From the NCBI RefSeq assembly GCF_013694245.2, contig NZ_CP059322.2:1050001-1114000 (forward strand): a stretch of DNA of 64,000 bases, given 5' to 3'. Of the stretch, positions 32,601 to 39,600 are shown piece after piece. Within the stretch, counting starts at the first letter, position 1, and the number at the start of each line of letters is the position of its first letter. The notes below the pieces were generated by a model, which saw nothing but the letters and a program-made list of their open reading frames with translations, had not been told where the DNA came from and made no database searches. A program made the position numbers and the translations under genes. The stretch is from Micromonospora ferruginea (GTDB taxonomy: Bacteria > Actinomycetota > Actinomycetes > Mycobacteriales > Micromonosporaceae).

Positions 32601-34789
32601 CCGGTCGGGGTGGACCTGCCGGGCGGGGTGCCGAGCAGCGCCGGGTGCCGCGCCCCGAGCAGACGCAGCGTCGCCCGCAGCGCGTCGAGGTCGGCGTCGG
32701 TGGGCAGCCGGAAGGCCCGGCCGAGGACGTACATGGACGTGCCCGGGCGACGCTGCTCCAGATACCGCGTCGCGGCAAGGTTCGCCTCGGCGATGCTCTC
32801 GCCCGTCTCGTCGTCCGGCGACTGCCCGGGCTGGGCGCCGGGCCGCACGCCCGGCCCGGTGCCGGTGGGCCAGTGCGCGACGACGGCCCCGGCCAGCTCG
32901 GTGACGGACGCCGCGGCGCTCAGCGCCGACATCGGCAGCCCGACGTCCCATGCTGCGGTCAGGTCGCCGTGAAGCTGGGCCATCGCGAGCGAGTCCAACC
33001 CGGCGGCGACCGGCGAGGCGTCGCCGTCCAGCAGATCGTCGGGCCGTTCTCCGGACGGCGCGACGAACGCGGCCAGCCGGGCGCGCAGCGCGGCGGCCAC
33101 CGCGGCGACCCGCTCGTCGGTGGGCAACGCGTCGAGTTCGGCCCGGCTCGGCAGCGGCGGCGTCTGCGCCGGCGCGTCACGCAGCCGGTCCTCCGCGAGC
33201 ACCCGCAGCGTGCCCTCGAGGTACCGGTCGCGGCTGACCGAACGCCGCACCTTGCCGCTGGTGGTGCGGGGCAGGCTGCCCCGCCGTACGGCGAGCACGG
33301 CGTGGGGCTGCACACCGAAGGCATCGCCGATCGCGGCGCGCAGGCGCGCCAGCAGCGGACCGGGATCGGCGGCGTCGGGGCCGCGCGTCGGCGTCTCGGC
33401 GGCGAGCACGAGCCGCTCGGTGCCGTCGTCGACGGCGAACGCGGCGACGACGCTGCCCGACAGCGCCGGGTCCGCGGCACGGGCCACCTCCTCGATGTCC
33501 TCGGGCGCGAGGTTGCGGCCGCGCACGACGATGGTGTCCTTGCGGCGACCGGTGAGGTAGACCTCGCCGTCCACGATCCGGCCGAGATCCCCGGTGCGCA
33601 GCCCGTCCGACCCGTACACGGCGGCCGTCGCGGCCTCGTCGCGCCAGTAGCCGCGTGTCACGCTCGGTCCGCTGACCACGAGTTCACCGACGTCCCCGGG
33701 AGGCATCTCGACGCCCGTGTCCGGGTCGACGGCCCGCACCCGCAGTCCGCCGAGAGCGGGGCCGCAGGAAACCTGCTCGGGTCGGCGCGGCCGGTCGGGC
33801 GGCAGCGTGCGCAGCCCGCCGCCACGGCGTCCGCCGCTGATGATGAGCGTCGTCTCGGCCATGCCGTAGCACGGGTAGAACGCCTCCGGCCGGAAGCCCG
33901 CGACGGCGAACGCCTCGGCGAAGCGGCGCAGGGTGCGGGCTCGGACCGGCTCCGCGCCGACGAAGGCGATCTCCCACGCGGACAGGTCCAGCGCGGCCCG
34001 CTCCTGGGCCGGGATCCGGTCGACGCACGCGTCGAAGGCGAAGTTCGGACCGCCGGACAACGTCACCCGGTGCTCGCTCACCAGCCGCAGCCACGACAGC
34101 GGTCGCCGCGCGAAAGCCTCCGTGGACAGCAGCGTCATCGACATGCCGGACCACACCGGCGACAGCAGACCACCGAAGAGGCCCATGTCGTGGTACGGCG
34201 GCAGCCAGACCAGGCCGCGGTCGGCCTCGGTCAGCGACATGCCCGACGTGATCGCGGCGAGGTTGTGCGCGATGCTGTCGTGCGTCACCATCACGCCCTT
34301 CGGCACGCCGGTGGAGCCGGAGGTGTACTGCAACACGGCCACGCCCTCGGGAGCCGGCGTGGCATGTGTGAGGTCGGCAGTGACACGCAGGTCGAGCAGG
34401 TCCGGCGCGGTGAACGCGGCGACGGCGCCGCTGGCGCGTACGACCGGATGGGCGGCGAGCCGCGCCCGTGGTGACTCGTCCTCGTCGCGGGCCCGGGCCC
34501 GCGGCGGCAGCGGCACGGCGACAGCACCGGCGGCGAGGCAGCCGAGCAGCCGGACGAGATACTCCAACCCGCCCGGCAGGGCGAGCGCGACACGTTCCCC
34601 GGGTCGCACGCCGCCCGCCCGCAGCGCCGTCGCCACCTCCTCGACGCGGCCGGCGAGGCGGGCGTACGACAGTCCGCGCAGCGGCTCGTCGCCGTCGACC
34701 GCCTCCAGGTATCCGACCCGCTCCGGCTCCCGCTCCGCGCGCCGCCACAGAACGTCGAGCAACGGCGCGGACCCGTGGTGCAGTGCCAT
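26630..34789 (-). CDS. FAAL-NRPS: FAAL-ACP-C-A-PCP-C-A-PCP
   Basis: This is a 2719-residue loading synthetase, with start taken at ATG 34789. Domains by residue: fatty acyl-AMP ligase (1-580; YTSGSTGVPKG near 157, LPPYHDMGL, YGMAETTL); carrier (GLDSLAM, Ser near 600); condensation (HHTAVDLW near 790, last Gly of the motif replaced); adenylation 1 (TSGSTGRPKS near 1260); carrier (GGHSLLAM near 1638); condensation (HHAICDGW near 1821); adenylation 2 (TSGSTGRPKG near 2290); carrier (GGDSLLAA near 2673). There is no thioesterase. The FAAL indicates a carboxylic acid starter activated without CoA, fatty or arylacrylic. Extracted code for A1 is DLFNNALTYK, which I recall as alanine-like; A2 reads DLFTGGLFCK, not recognised. 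It is downstream of the BtrH-like gene and lies within a unit beginning next to operator b. Confidence 0.93.
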   Translation of the reverse strand: MALHHGSAPLLDVLWRRAEREPERVGYLEAVDGDEPLRGLSYARLAGRVEEVATALRAGGVRPGERVALALPGGLEYLVRLLGCLAAGAVAVPLPPRARARDEDESPRARLAAHPVVRASGAVAAFTAPDLLDLRVTADLTHATPAPEGVAVLQYTSGSTGVPKGVMVTHDSIAHNLAAITSGMSLTEADRGLVWLPPYHDMGLFGGLLSPVWSGMSMTLLSTEAFARRPLSWLRLVSEHRVTLSGGPNFAFDACVDRIPAQERAALDLSAWEIAFVGAEPVRARTLRRFAEAFAVAGFRPEAFYPCYGMAETTLIISGGRRGGGLRTLPPDRPRRPEQVSCGPALGGLRVRAVDPDTGVEMPPGDVGELVVSGPSVTRGYWRDEAATAAVYGSDGLRTGDLGRIVDGEVYLTGRRKDTIVVRGRNLAPEDIEEVARAADPALSGSVVAAFAVDDGTERLVLAAETPTRGPDAADPGPLLARLRAAIGDAFGVQPHAVLAVRRGSLPRTTSGKVRRSVSRDRYLEGTLRVLAEDRLRDAPAQTPPLPSRAELDALPTDERVAAVAAALRARLAAFVAPSGERPDDLLDGDASPVAAGLDSLAMAQLHGDLTAAWDVGLPMSALSAAASVTELAGAVVAHWPTGTGPGVRPGAQPGQSPDDETGESIAEANLAATRYLEQRRPGTSMYVLGRAFRLPTDADLDALRATLRLLGARHPALLGTPPGRSTPTGELPLHTVDARGRDRAEVAALVQAAARAPFGPGEARLRATVVDAGVDRFLALAAHHTAVDLWSASILVGEFAAAYRAFAAGRTPELPPSGPPPGATTARGADRAALRDWWARTLREHEDAALPVDRTGGGAPGGPAGAVRGLLPGVTRDDVARAAAALGTTPFTVLFTAVTAVLGGYCGAGAVTVGVPVAARTDPAVRNTVGFLANTLPIRVETTGAVTAADLTARAHAAITGALDHHELPFAQIVVAAGASRPDGRNPLFDVMFVHHTPPPFAPSGTAALALGAAGERLDLGGLVLTAEPVLPTDAQVPLCVEVAHTDAGTAIQVRYAADLFDPETATAIGARCADAVRRVVADPAVPLDALLADDTVTAPAAAAVPAGPDLLARIDRVRRRDAVAVRHGARSLTYAALERHSTEVARRLRRLGVGPEVVVGVAVSRTERLPLALLGILRAGGAYCPLDLTLPPARLAAVLDEARPTVVVTESALVDRVPTGPRRLLLDDPHDSGDGAAGLPPPLPPAVVHPDQLAYVLFTSGSTGRPKSVALTHRGLAAFAAWGVEAYRADEWRGVLAGTPLSFDLSVFELLVPLAAGGTVVVAGHALDLPRLPGREHLTLLNTVPSIAAHLLLDGLPAGAGTVNLAGEPLPARLAAELHRQGVRRVVNLYGPTEATTYATGGEVDPSGSRLVDIGTGLPAVTAVVRTPSGRPAGDGVVGELHLGGPHLARGYLGRPAGTAELFVPDPAGGGRREYRSGDLARRRPDGTLLYLGRTDRQVKVRGVRIELDEVEVVVGAYPGVAEAAVGVHRPTASDALLVAYVTGAATDAELREHAAARLPATMVPARWIRLDRLPRNRHGKLDRAALAAVPVPAAEPGAERPASPTERLVAGVWAEVLGTDRPTPDTDFVGAGGHSLLAMRLVARLEERTGARITLDRLFDAPTVAGVAALVEKALVATTPVLTEPVETVESHPLTFTQERMWLLHALDPDSAAYHVAAEVRFDGPLDGARLERALRSVVDRHAGLRAHLALDGAAQRVLPADGVPWVALPAHDVPADDADALVARLAREPFDLTAAPPWRIRLLRVAPERHRLVFVAHHAICDGWSLELLAGDLTRAYRTDAPLPAAGSVAHVAAAQRRRWADTGRAELDWWRERLDGLPALRLPAHRRPAGDARRPAGQVHHELPADVTAGLTALARTVDATPFTALAALLAAALGGHAGQDRFGIGMAVAGRSGAGTADVFGCLANTVVLRADLTGAPSMRELVTRMRRELVGALAHGDAPFADVVRAAAAGSAATTPLFQVMLGDQPADVSVDLDGVTARTVPLSTGTAKFDLSVLTETLPGGAVRLAVEFDAEMFDAATVQRFTERAGRLAAAAVDAPDQPLSHLPLADAADLALVDDWGDGGPLPDLGTGWLHEAVLTAAARVPDRIAVAAAGVSLTYRALRRRVAQLAAGLRARGIGTEDLVAICHSRTVDLPVAMLGVLAAGAAYLPVRDNDPPERRAAMLHDARARLVLADAETASWLDGYGVPVVSVDELVATPESATSTADPAPLVDPRQLAYVLYTSGSTGRPKGVGVTHEGALARIGWGIATFDRHELAGLLAATSIVFDLSLFELFTPLTAGGTVVLAESVLDLPALPDRDRVTMVTTVPSGMSALLDIDGWPATVHTVGLGGEALSPRLARRVWERGPRRVVNLYGTTEDSFCSTWVELHPDDVLITTGRPLPGSRVVVANAALLPVPPGVPGEIVSAGAGVSRGYLGRPGLTADVFVPDPAGPPGHRQYRTGDHGRWTAAGLEVAGRLDHQVKIRGHRVELGEVEAAIAAVPGVAETVALVDGVPGASTRRLVAFVRPDGEHGVLDTAGVRAELRRRLPDYMVPAAFVFLDVMPRTPSGKLDRAALAALPISGAEGTAAPGDAPRGQTETEVALLWQGMTGASRVTRDDRFFELGGDSLLAARMTTRLNDRFGVAVPLRQIFEDDRLAAFARRIDEGLRAG

Positions 34790-34832
34790 GTGCCAACCCA
34801 ATCCTCGCGTGGTGTGCGAATGGAGGTCCGCG

Positions 34833-35903
34833 CTAGCGGGCCGCGCCGGCCACCGCCGGTTCGGATACGAGCGCCGCCGCCGTGGCGTCGAGGCGGTCCA
34901 GGGCCTCCTCGAGGCCGGCCAGCAGCCGTCGGCTGCGCGGCCCGAGCTGTTCGGCGACGCGCAGCGCTCCGGTGGAGCCGTGCGCGCCGAAGACACGCAG
35001 CGCGGTCCACTCGTTGGCGAGACGGTCGACCTGCCGGCCGGCCTGTGCCAGCTCGTCACGGCCGAGGCGACGTCCGGCGGCGCGCAGGAAGTCCGCGTGC
35101 AGCGCGGCCGCTCCCTGGGCCGCCCAGCCGACGCCGTACAGCTCGCCGAGCGCCCCGGCGGCGACCTCCGCGTTCCCGCCGTGGGCGCGGTCACGGATGT
35201 CGCCGAGCCAGTGCCGCAGCCCGTCCAGGCCGCCACGGCCGGCCGGCGACGGCGTGGGGTCCCGGAATTCGTCCACGTTGGACCTGATGACGGCCGCTAC
35301 CCAGGCGGCGTCGGTGACCGGCGGTGGGCCGGTGAACTCCACGTCGATCCAGCGGTGCGCGATGCGGGGGCCGGCGAAGAAGTAGTCGCGGGTCTCGGGC
35401 CGCGCCTCGTTGCCCGAACCACGCGCGCGGAGGAAGTCGGCGATCGGGATGGGACCGCGGTACAGCGGCGGGGTGGGCTCCAGCACGTACGCCTCGCCCG
35501 TGTCGTCGTCGTATCCCCAGACCACCACGAGGTGCGCGGCGTGCACGTCGCCGAAGGCGGGCCGGATCGGCATGTGGAAGTTGTCCACGGCGGCGATCGC
35601 GAGGCGGCCCTCGCGCAGCGACTGCCGCAGTCCGTCCCAGCCCGCCGCGCCGTCTGTCGGGTGCGTCCAACGGGCACGCACCGGGTGGAACGGGAACATC
35701 GTCTCGCCCAGTGTCGGCCGCGGCGTGGGATGGTAGAACTCCTCACCCCGCACCTGGGCGGGGTCGTGGTGGAACTGCCACACCGCGCCGAGCGCCTCGA
35801 CCGGATCGAAGCCGCGCGCCAGCAGCAGGACCGCGAGGCAGTCGTGCAGGCAGTTGCCGAGGTCGTGGAACCAGAAAGGCGGCTCGTCCAGCAGTACCCT
35901 CAT
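34833..35903 (-). CDS. BtrH-like papain-fold acyltransferase or release protein
   Basis: The start is taken at ATG 35903, overlapping the preceding stop (TGATG); an in-frame GTG at 35912 is possible. The 356-residue protein begins with the BtrH N-terminal domain: FWFHDLGNCLHDCLAVLL, with a candidate nucleophilic Cys about 18 residues in; then AAHLVVVWGYDDDTGEAYVLEP with the His. The rest is helical (WLGDIRDRAHGGNAEVAAGAL...), like the second domain of such proteins. In butirosin biosynthesis BtrH transfers an acyl chain from a carrier protein to an amine. Here it lies directly before the FAAL-NRPS gene in a cluster without a thioesterase, so acyl transfer to or from a carrier-bound intermediate is the likely role. 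Whether it releases the final product or transfers the starter is inference. Confidence 0.75.
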   Translation of the reverse strand: MRVLLDEPPFWFHDLGNCLHDCLAVLLLARGFDPVEALGAVWQFHHDPAQVRGEEFYHPTPRPTLGETMFPFHPVRARWTHPTDGAAGWDGLRQSLREGRLAIAAVDNFHMPIRPAFGDVHAAHLVVVWGYDDDTGEAYVLEPTPPLYRGPIPIADFLRARGSGNEARPETRDYFFAGPRIAHRWIDVEFTGPPPVTDAAWVAAVIRSNVDEFRDPTPSPAGRGGLDGLRHWLGDIRDRAHGGNAEVAAGALGELYGVGWAAQGAAALHADFLRAAGRRLGRDELAQAGRQVDRLANEWTALRVFGAHGSTGALRVAEQLGPRSRRLLAGLEEALDRLDATAAALVSEPAVAGAAR

Positions 35904-36493
35904 CACCGCCACCCGTTGGACACGGCTGTCATCGCGAAGATGTGCACGGCGATGTTGTCGGGCAGGCGCAGATACACGAGCTCCTCCTGGCGTGGCACGG
36001 GCAGCCGTTGCTGCCAGATCCTCGGCCCGATGCCCGGCTGGACGTGGCGTGGAAAGTGAATGCGGTCGCAGCGCACCGCCTCCAGTTCACCGAAGCGCGG
36101 CGGCGACGCGGGCCAGAAGTCCGAGACGCGTAGCCACTCCTCGTCGACGGAGCCGTCGCGGTAGTGCAGGTGCACGACGTCCTCGATCCGACGTTCGGCG
36201 CAGGCCAGCAGGTAGATCCAGTCGTACCGTGCCGGCCGCAGGTCGATGCGCTGCCCGGCGCAGACCACGTTGTCCAGCCGGCCCGGCCCCGTGCGCGGGA
36301 AACGGAACGGCACCGCGCCCGGGCGGAACACCTCGGTGGCGTCGGGCAGCTCCTCGATCGGAAACGAGTTGCGCCACACGTTGAGGCCACCCGCGCCGGT
36401 GGTCTCCGGCGTGGTTGCCGCGGTGTTGTTGAAACAGGCTGACAGGTCGACCATCTCGGCGCGGAAGGTAGCCATTTCCAGCACATGTGTCAT
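35903..36493 (-). CDS. Unknown beta-rich cluster protein
   Basis: The 196-residue product (MTHVLEMATFRAEMVDLSACFNN...) is the first gene of the minus-strand unit, and its stop overlaps the BtrH-like start. The predicted strands and motifs such as VDLSACFNNTAATTPE, VPFRFP, RYDWIYLLACAERR and VVHLHYRDGS resemble the jelly-roll accessory domains found next to some glycoside hydrolases. No catalytic residues stand out, and I do not recognise the family. The start at ATG 36493 has no good ribosome site, and a start further downstream (MATFRAEM or MVDLSACF) is possible. Fixed position before BtrH suggests a partner or binding protein for that step. Confidence 0.6.
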   Translation of the reverse strand: MTHVLEMATFRAEMVDLSACFNNTAATTPETTGAGGLNVWRNSFPIEELPDATEVFRPGAVPFRFPRTGPGRLDNVVCAGQRIDLRPARYDWIYLLACAERRIEDVVHLHYRDGSVDEEWLRVSDFWPASPPRFGELEAVRCDRIHFPRHVQPGIGPRIWQQRLPVPRQEELVYLRLPDNIAVHIFAMTAVSNGWR

Positions 36494-36588
36494 GGCAGTC
36501 CAAACATTGACTCTTATGGAATCTGGAATGTCGACGAGCGGAGTCTGTGCAGCTCGCGAGGCGCGCGTCAAGCCTGGTCGGCGAGGTG

Positions 36589-36606
36589 TGTCCCGCCGGC
36601 GGGACA
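36589..36606. promoter_or_regulatory. Operator palindrome b (LmbU-type), divergent promoter
   Basis: TGTCCCGCCGGCGGGACA occurs here as an exact copy of the core at 20881. It lies in the 190-base gap between the minus-strand unit (start 36493) and the plus-strand NRPS (start 36684), 78 bases from the latter. It could regulate both divergent units. AT-rich stretches flank it on the left (ttgactcttatggaatctgg), a likely promoter. Confidence 0.75.
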
Positions 36607-36683
36607 ACGAATTTCCGCCCGCACTGGCACGCGGTGTGCCGTGCTAGCTTGGCCGGGAAATCGACCGGGTAGGAGGCATTTCG

Positions 36684-39600
36684 GTGCGCCCTGAACTCGC
36701 GCGTCGGCCATTATCGGACACCGTCGCGGCGTCATTTGCGCAGGAGCGGTTCTGGTTCGTCGACCAGTTGCGGCCCGACTCGGCCCTGCACAATCTCGCC
36801 TTCGGCGTGGACGTCGACGGGCCGCTCGACGAGGGCGCGCTCGCCGCGGCGCTACACGAGGTCGTGCGGCGACACGAACTGCTGCGCACGCGGTTCGCCG
36901 TGGTCGACGGAGCGCTGTGCCTCGGGCCGGTGGACCCGGTCGGGCCGCGGTTGGTCGCCCGCGACGTGCCGGCGGCGCGGCTCGACGAACTGACCAGGGC
37001 CGCGGCTGACAAACCGTTCGACTACCGCGCCGGCCCGCTGCTGCGGATGCTGCTCCTGCGTCGGTCGCCGTCACGCCACCGGCTGGTGCTCGTCGCGCAC
37101 CACGCGGTGTTCGACGGCTGGTCGTTCGGCGTGTTCCTGGCCGAGCTCGCCGAGCTCTACGCGGCGCACCGCCAGGACCGACCGGCCCGGCTTCCCGGGC
37201 TCGCGCTGCAGTACCGTGACTACGCCGCCTGGCAGCGCGAGGCGTTCGCCGCCGGCGCGTTCGACGAGGACCTGGCGTACTGGGCGGGTCAGCTCGCCGG
37301 TGACCCCCCGCCCCCACCGCTGCCAGCCGATTTTCCGCGACCGTCCCGACCCCTGCTGCGCGGGGCCACCCACCGCTTCCAACTGCCGGCGAGTGACGTA
37401 CGGGCGCTGCGCACGCTCGCCGCCGAGGAGCAGGCGACCGAGTTCATGGCGTACCTCGTGGTGCTGCAGGCGTTGCTGTGGCGGCGCGGCGGACAGACCG
37501 AACCGCGTGTCGGCAGCCCCACCGCCGGGCGGTCGGACGAGCGGCTCGACGCGCTCATCGGACCGTTCATCAACGTCGTGGTGCTGCGCGGCGACCTGTC
37601 CGGCGACCCCACCCTGCGGCAGTTGCTCGGGCGGGCCCGCGCGGCGACCACGGGCGCGCTCGCCCACCAGCACGCGCCACTGCAGCACGTGGTGGAGCGC
37701 ACCGCCGCCCGGCGGGCGCCCTACCACGTGGCGTTGGCCGTGCAGAACTTCCGCGCCCCGCCGCTTGACCTCGGCGAAGGTCTCCGGATCTCGGCCTTCC
37801 CGGTCGACGTCGACGCCGCGCAGCACGATCTGTCGGTCTTCGTGACGCCGTCGGCGGACGGTGCGCAATGCATGCTGCAGTACGACACGGCGGTGCTGCG
37901 ACCCGACACCGTCGTCGCGCTCGCCACGGACTTCGCCGAGCTGGTGCGTCGCCTGGCCCGCGATCCGGACCTGCCGCTGGCCCGCCTCGCCCGCCCCGAG
38001 CCGTCGCCGGGGCGCTTCGCGCGGGACGCGCCGTTTCCGCTCGCCACGGCGCAGCGCCGCTGGCACGCCGCCGAGCTCGCCCGCCCCGGTGACCCGGCGG
38101 CGAAGATCGTTCGGGTCGTCGAGTTGCGCCCGGCGCGGCCCGCCGCCCAGGTGCGGACGGCCGTGGAGCGGCTGGCGCGGCGGCACGAGATGCTGCGCGT
38201 CGGCATCGCGCCCGACGGCCGCACCCAGTCCCTGCGACCCGACGGGGGGCCGGAGCTTCGGGTGGCGTCGACGGCGGGGGACGGCGACCCGATCCGGGGC
38301 GCCGTCGAGCGGGCCCGCGCCGCCGTGCCCCACCTCGACCGGTGCGGCGTCGAGGTGACCCTGGTCGAGCCGGCCGGCCGGTCCGTGCTCGTCATCGCCG
38401 CGCACCGCGCGGTGGTCGACGACGACGGCGTCGACCGGCTCTGCCGCGACCTCGCCGCCGACGACCCCGCCACCGAACCCGAGGATCGGTGGGAACTGGC
38501 TCCCGGGCATCTCGACTGGGCGCTGTGGTGCCGGCGCCGCGCCGCTCGGCGTGACGAAGCCGCCGAGGCGCTCTGGAGCCACCGGCACGCCGCGGCGGCC
38601 GAGCCGTTGGTCCTGGCCGGCCGCGCTCCGGCGACAGCGGCGGACACCGCCACCCGGGACGTGCGGGTCCGGCTGGACGCGGCGGCCACCGCCCGCCTCG
38701 ACGCCGTGTGCGCCGCCGCCGCCGTGAGCCGTCGTACCGGCCTGCTCACCGTGCTCGGTCTGCTACTCGCACGGCACACCGGACGCACCGAGACGTGGAT
38801 CGGCGTCGAAGTCGCGCCGCCCGGAGCACCCGACCCGCACATCGAGGTGGGCACCCGCGCCGAACTGCTGCCGGTGCCGGTCGAAGCGGGCGACGCCGGC
38901 CTGCCCGAGGTGCTCACCGCGGTCGAGGCGGCGCTGGCCGAGGCCCGGGCACACGCGGGATCGGAGGCGACCCCCGCCGCCGCGCGCATCGTGTTCCGGC
39001 ACCGACCGGCCGTCCCAGCCGATCCGGCGACCGGAGGTGTCGGCGTCGACGTGACAGGCGCCGCCGAGGCCGAGCTGACGGTCACCGCGCGCGACGCGGC
39101 GGACGGTGTCGACCTCGTCTTCGCGTTCCGCGCGCAGCAGTTCGAGCCGGACGCGGCCGAACAGCTCGCCGGCCGGTTCGCCGCACTGCTCGATCGGCTG
39201 TGCGCCACGCCGGACCGGCCGGTACGGCGTGCCGCCGTCGTGGTCGGCGCCGAACGGGCGGCGCTGCTGCGCGCCGGGGACCGCCTCGCCGCGACCGGTC
39301 CCGACGCCACGCTGCACGGGCGGTTCGCGACGCACGCCGCCGCCGACCCGGAACGCATCGCGCTGCTGCACGGCGCCCGGGCGGTGCGCTACGGCGAGCT
39401 CGACCGATGGAGCAACCAGATCGGCCACGCGCTGGTGCGGCTCGGCGTTCCGTCCGGGGGAGTGGTCGCGGTGGTGGCGGAGAACGGCCCGCTCGCGGTC
39501 GCGGCACTGCTCGGTGTGCTCAAGGCGGGCGCGGCGTTCGCCTGCCTCGACCCGGCCCAACCACCCGCCCGGCTCGACGCTGTCCTGCGACGCACCGCGC

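Noticed and set aside
34790..35236. Upstream extension of the FAAL-NRPS reading frame
   Set aside because: It overlaps the BtrH-like coding sequence in another frame and has no ribosome site. The FAAL domain starts at the ATG at 34789.
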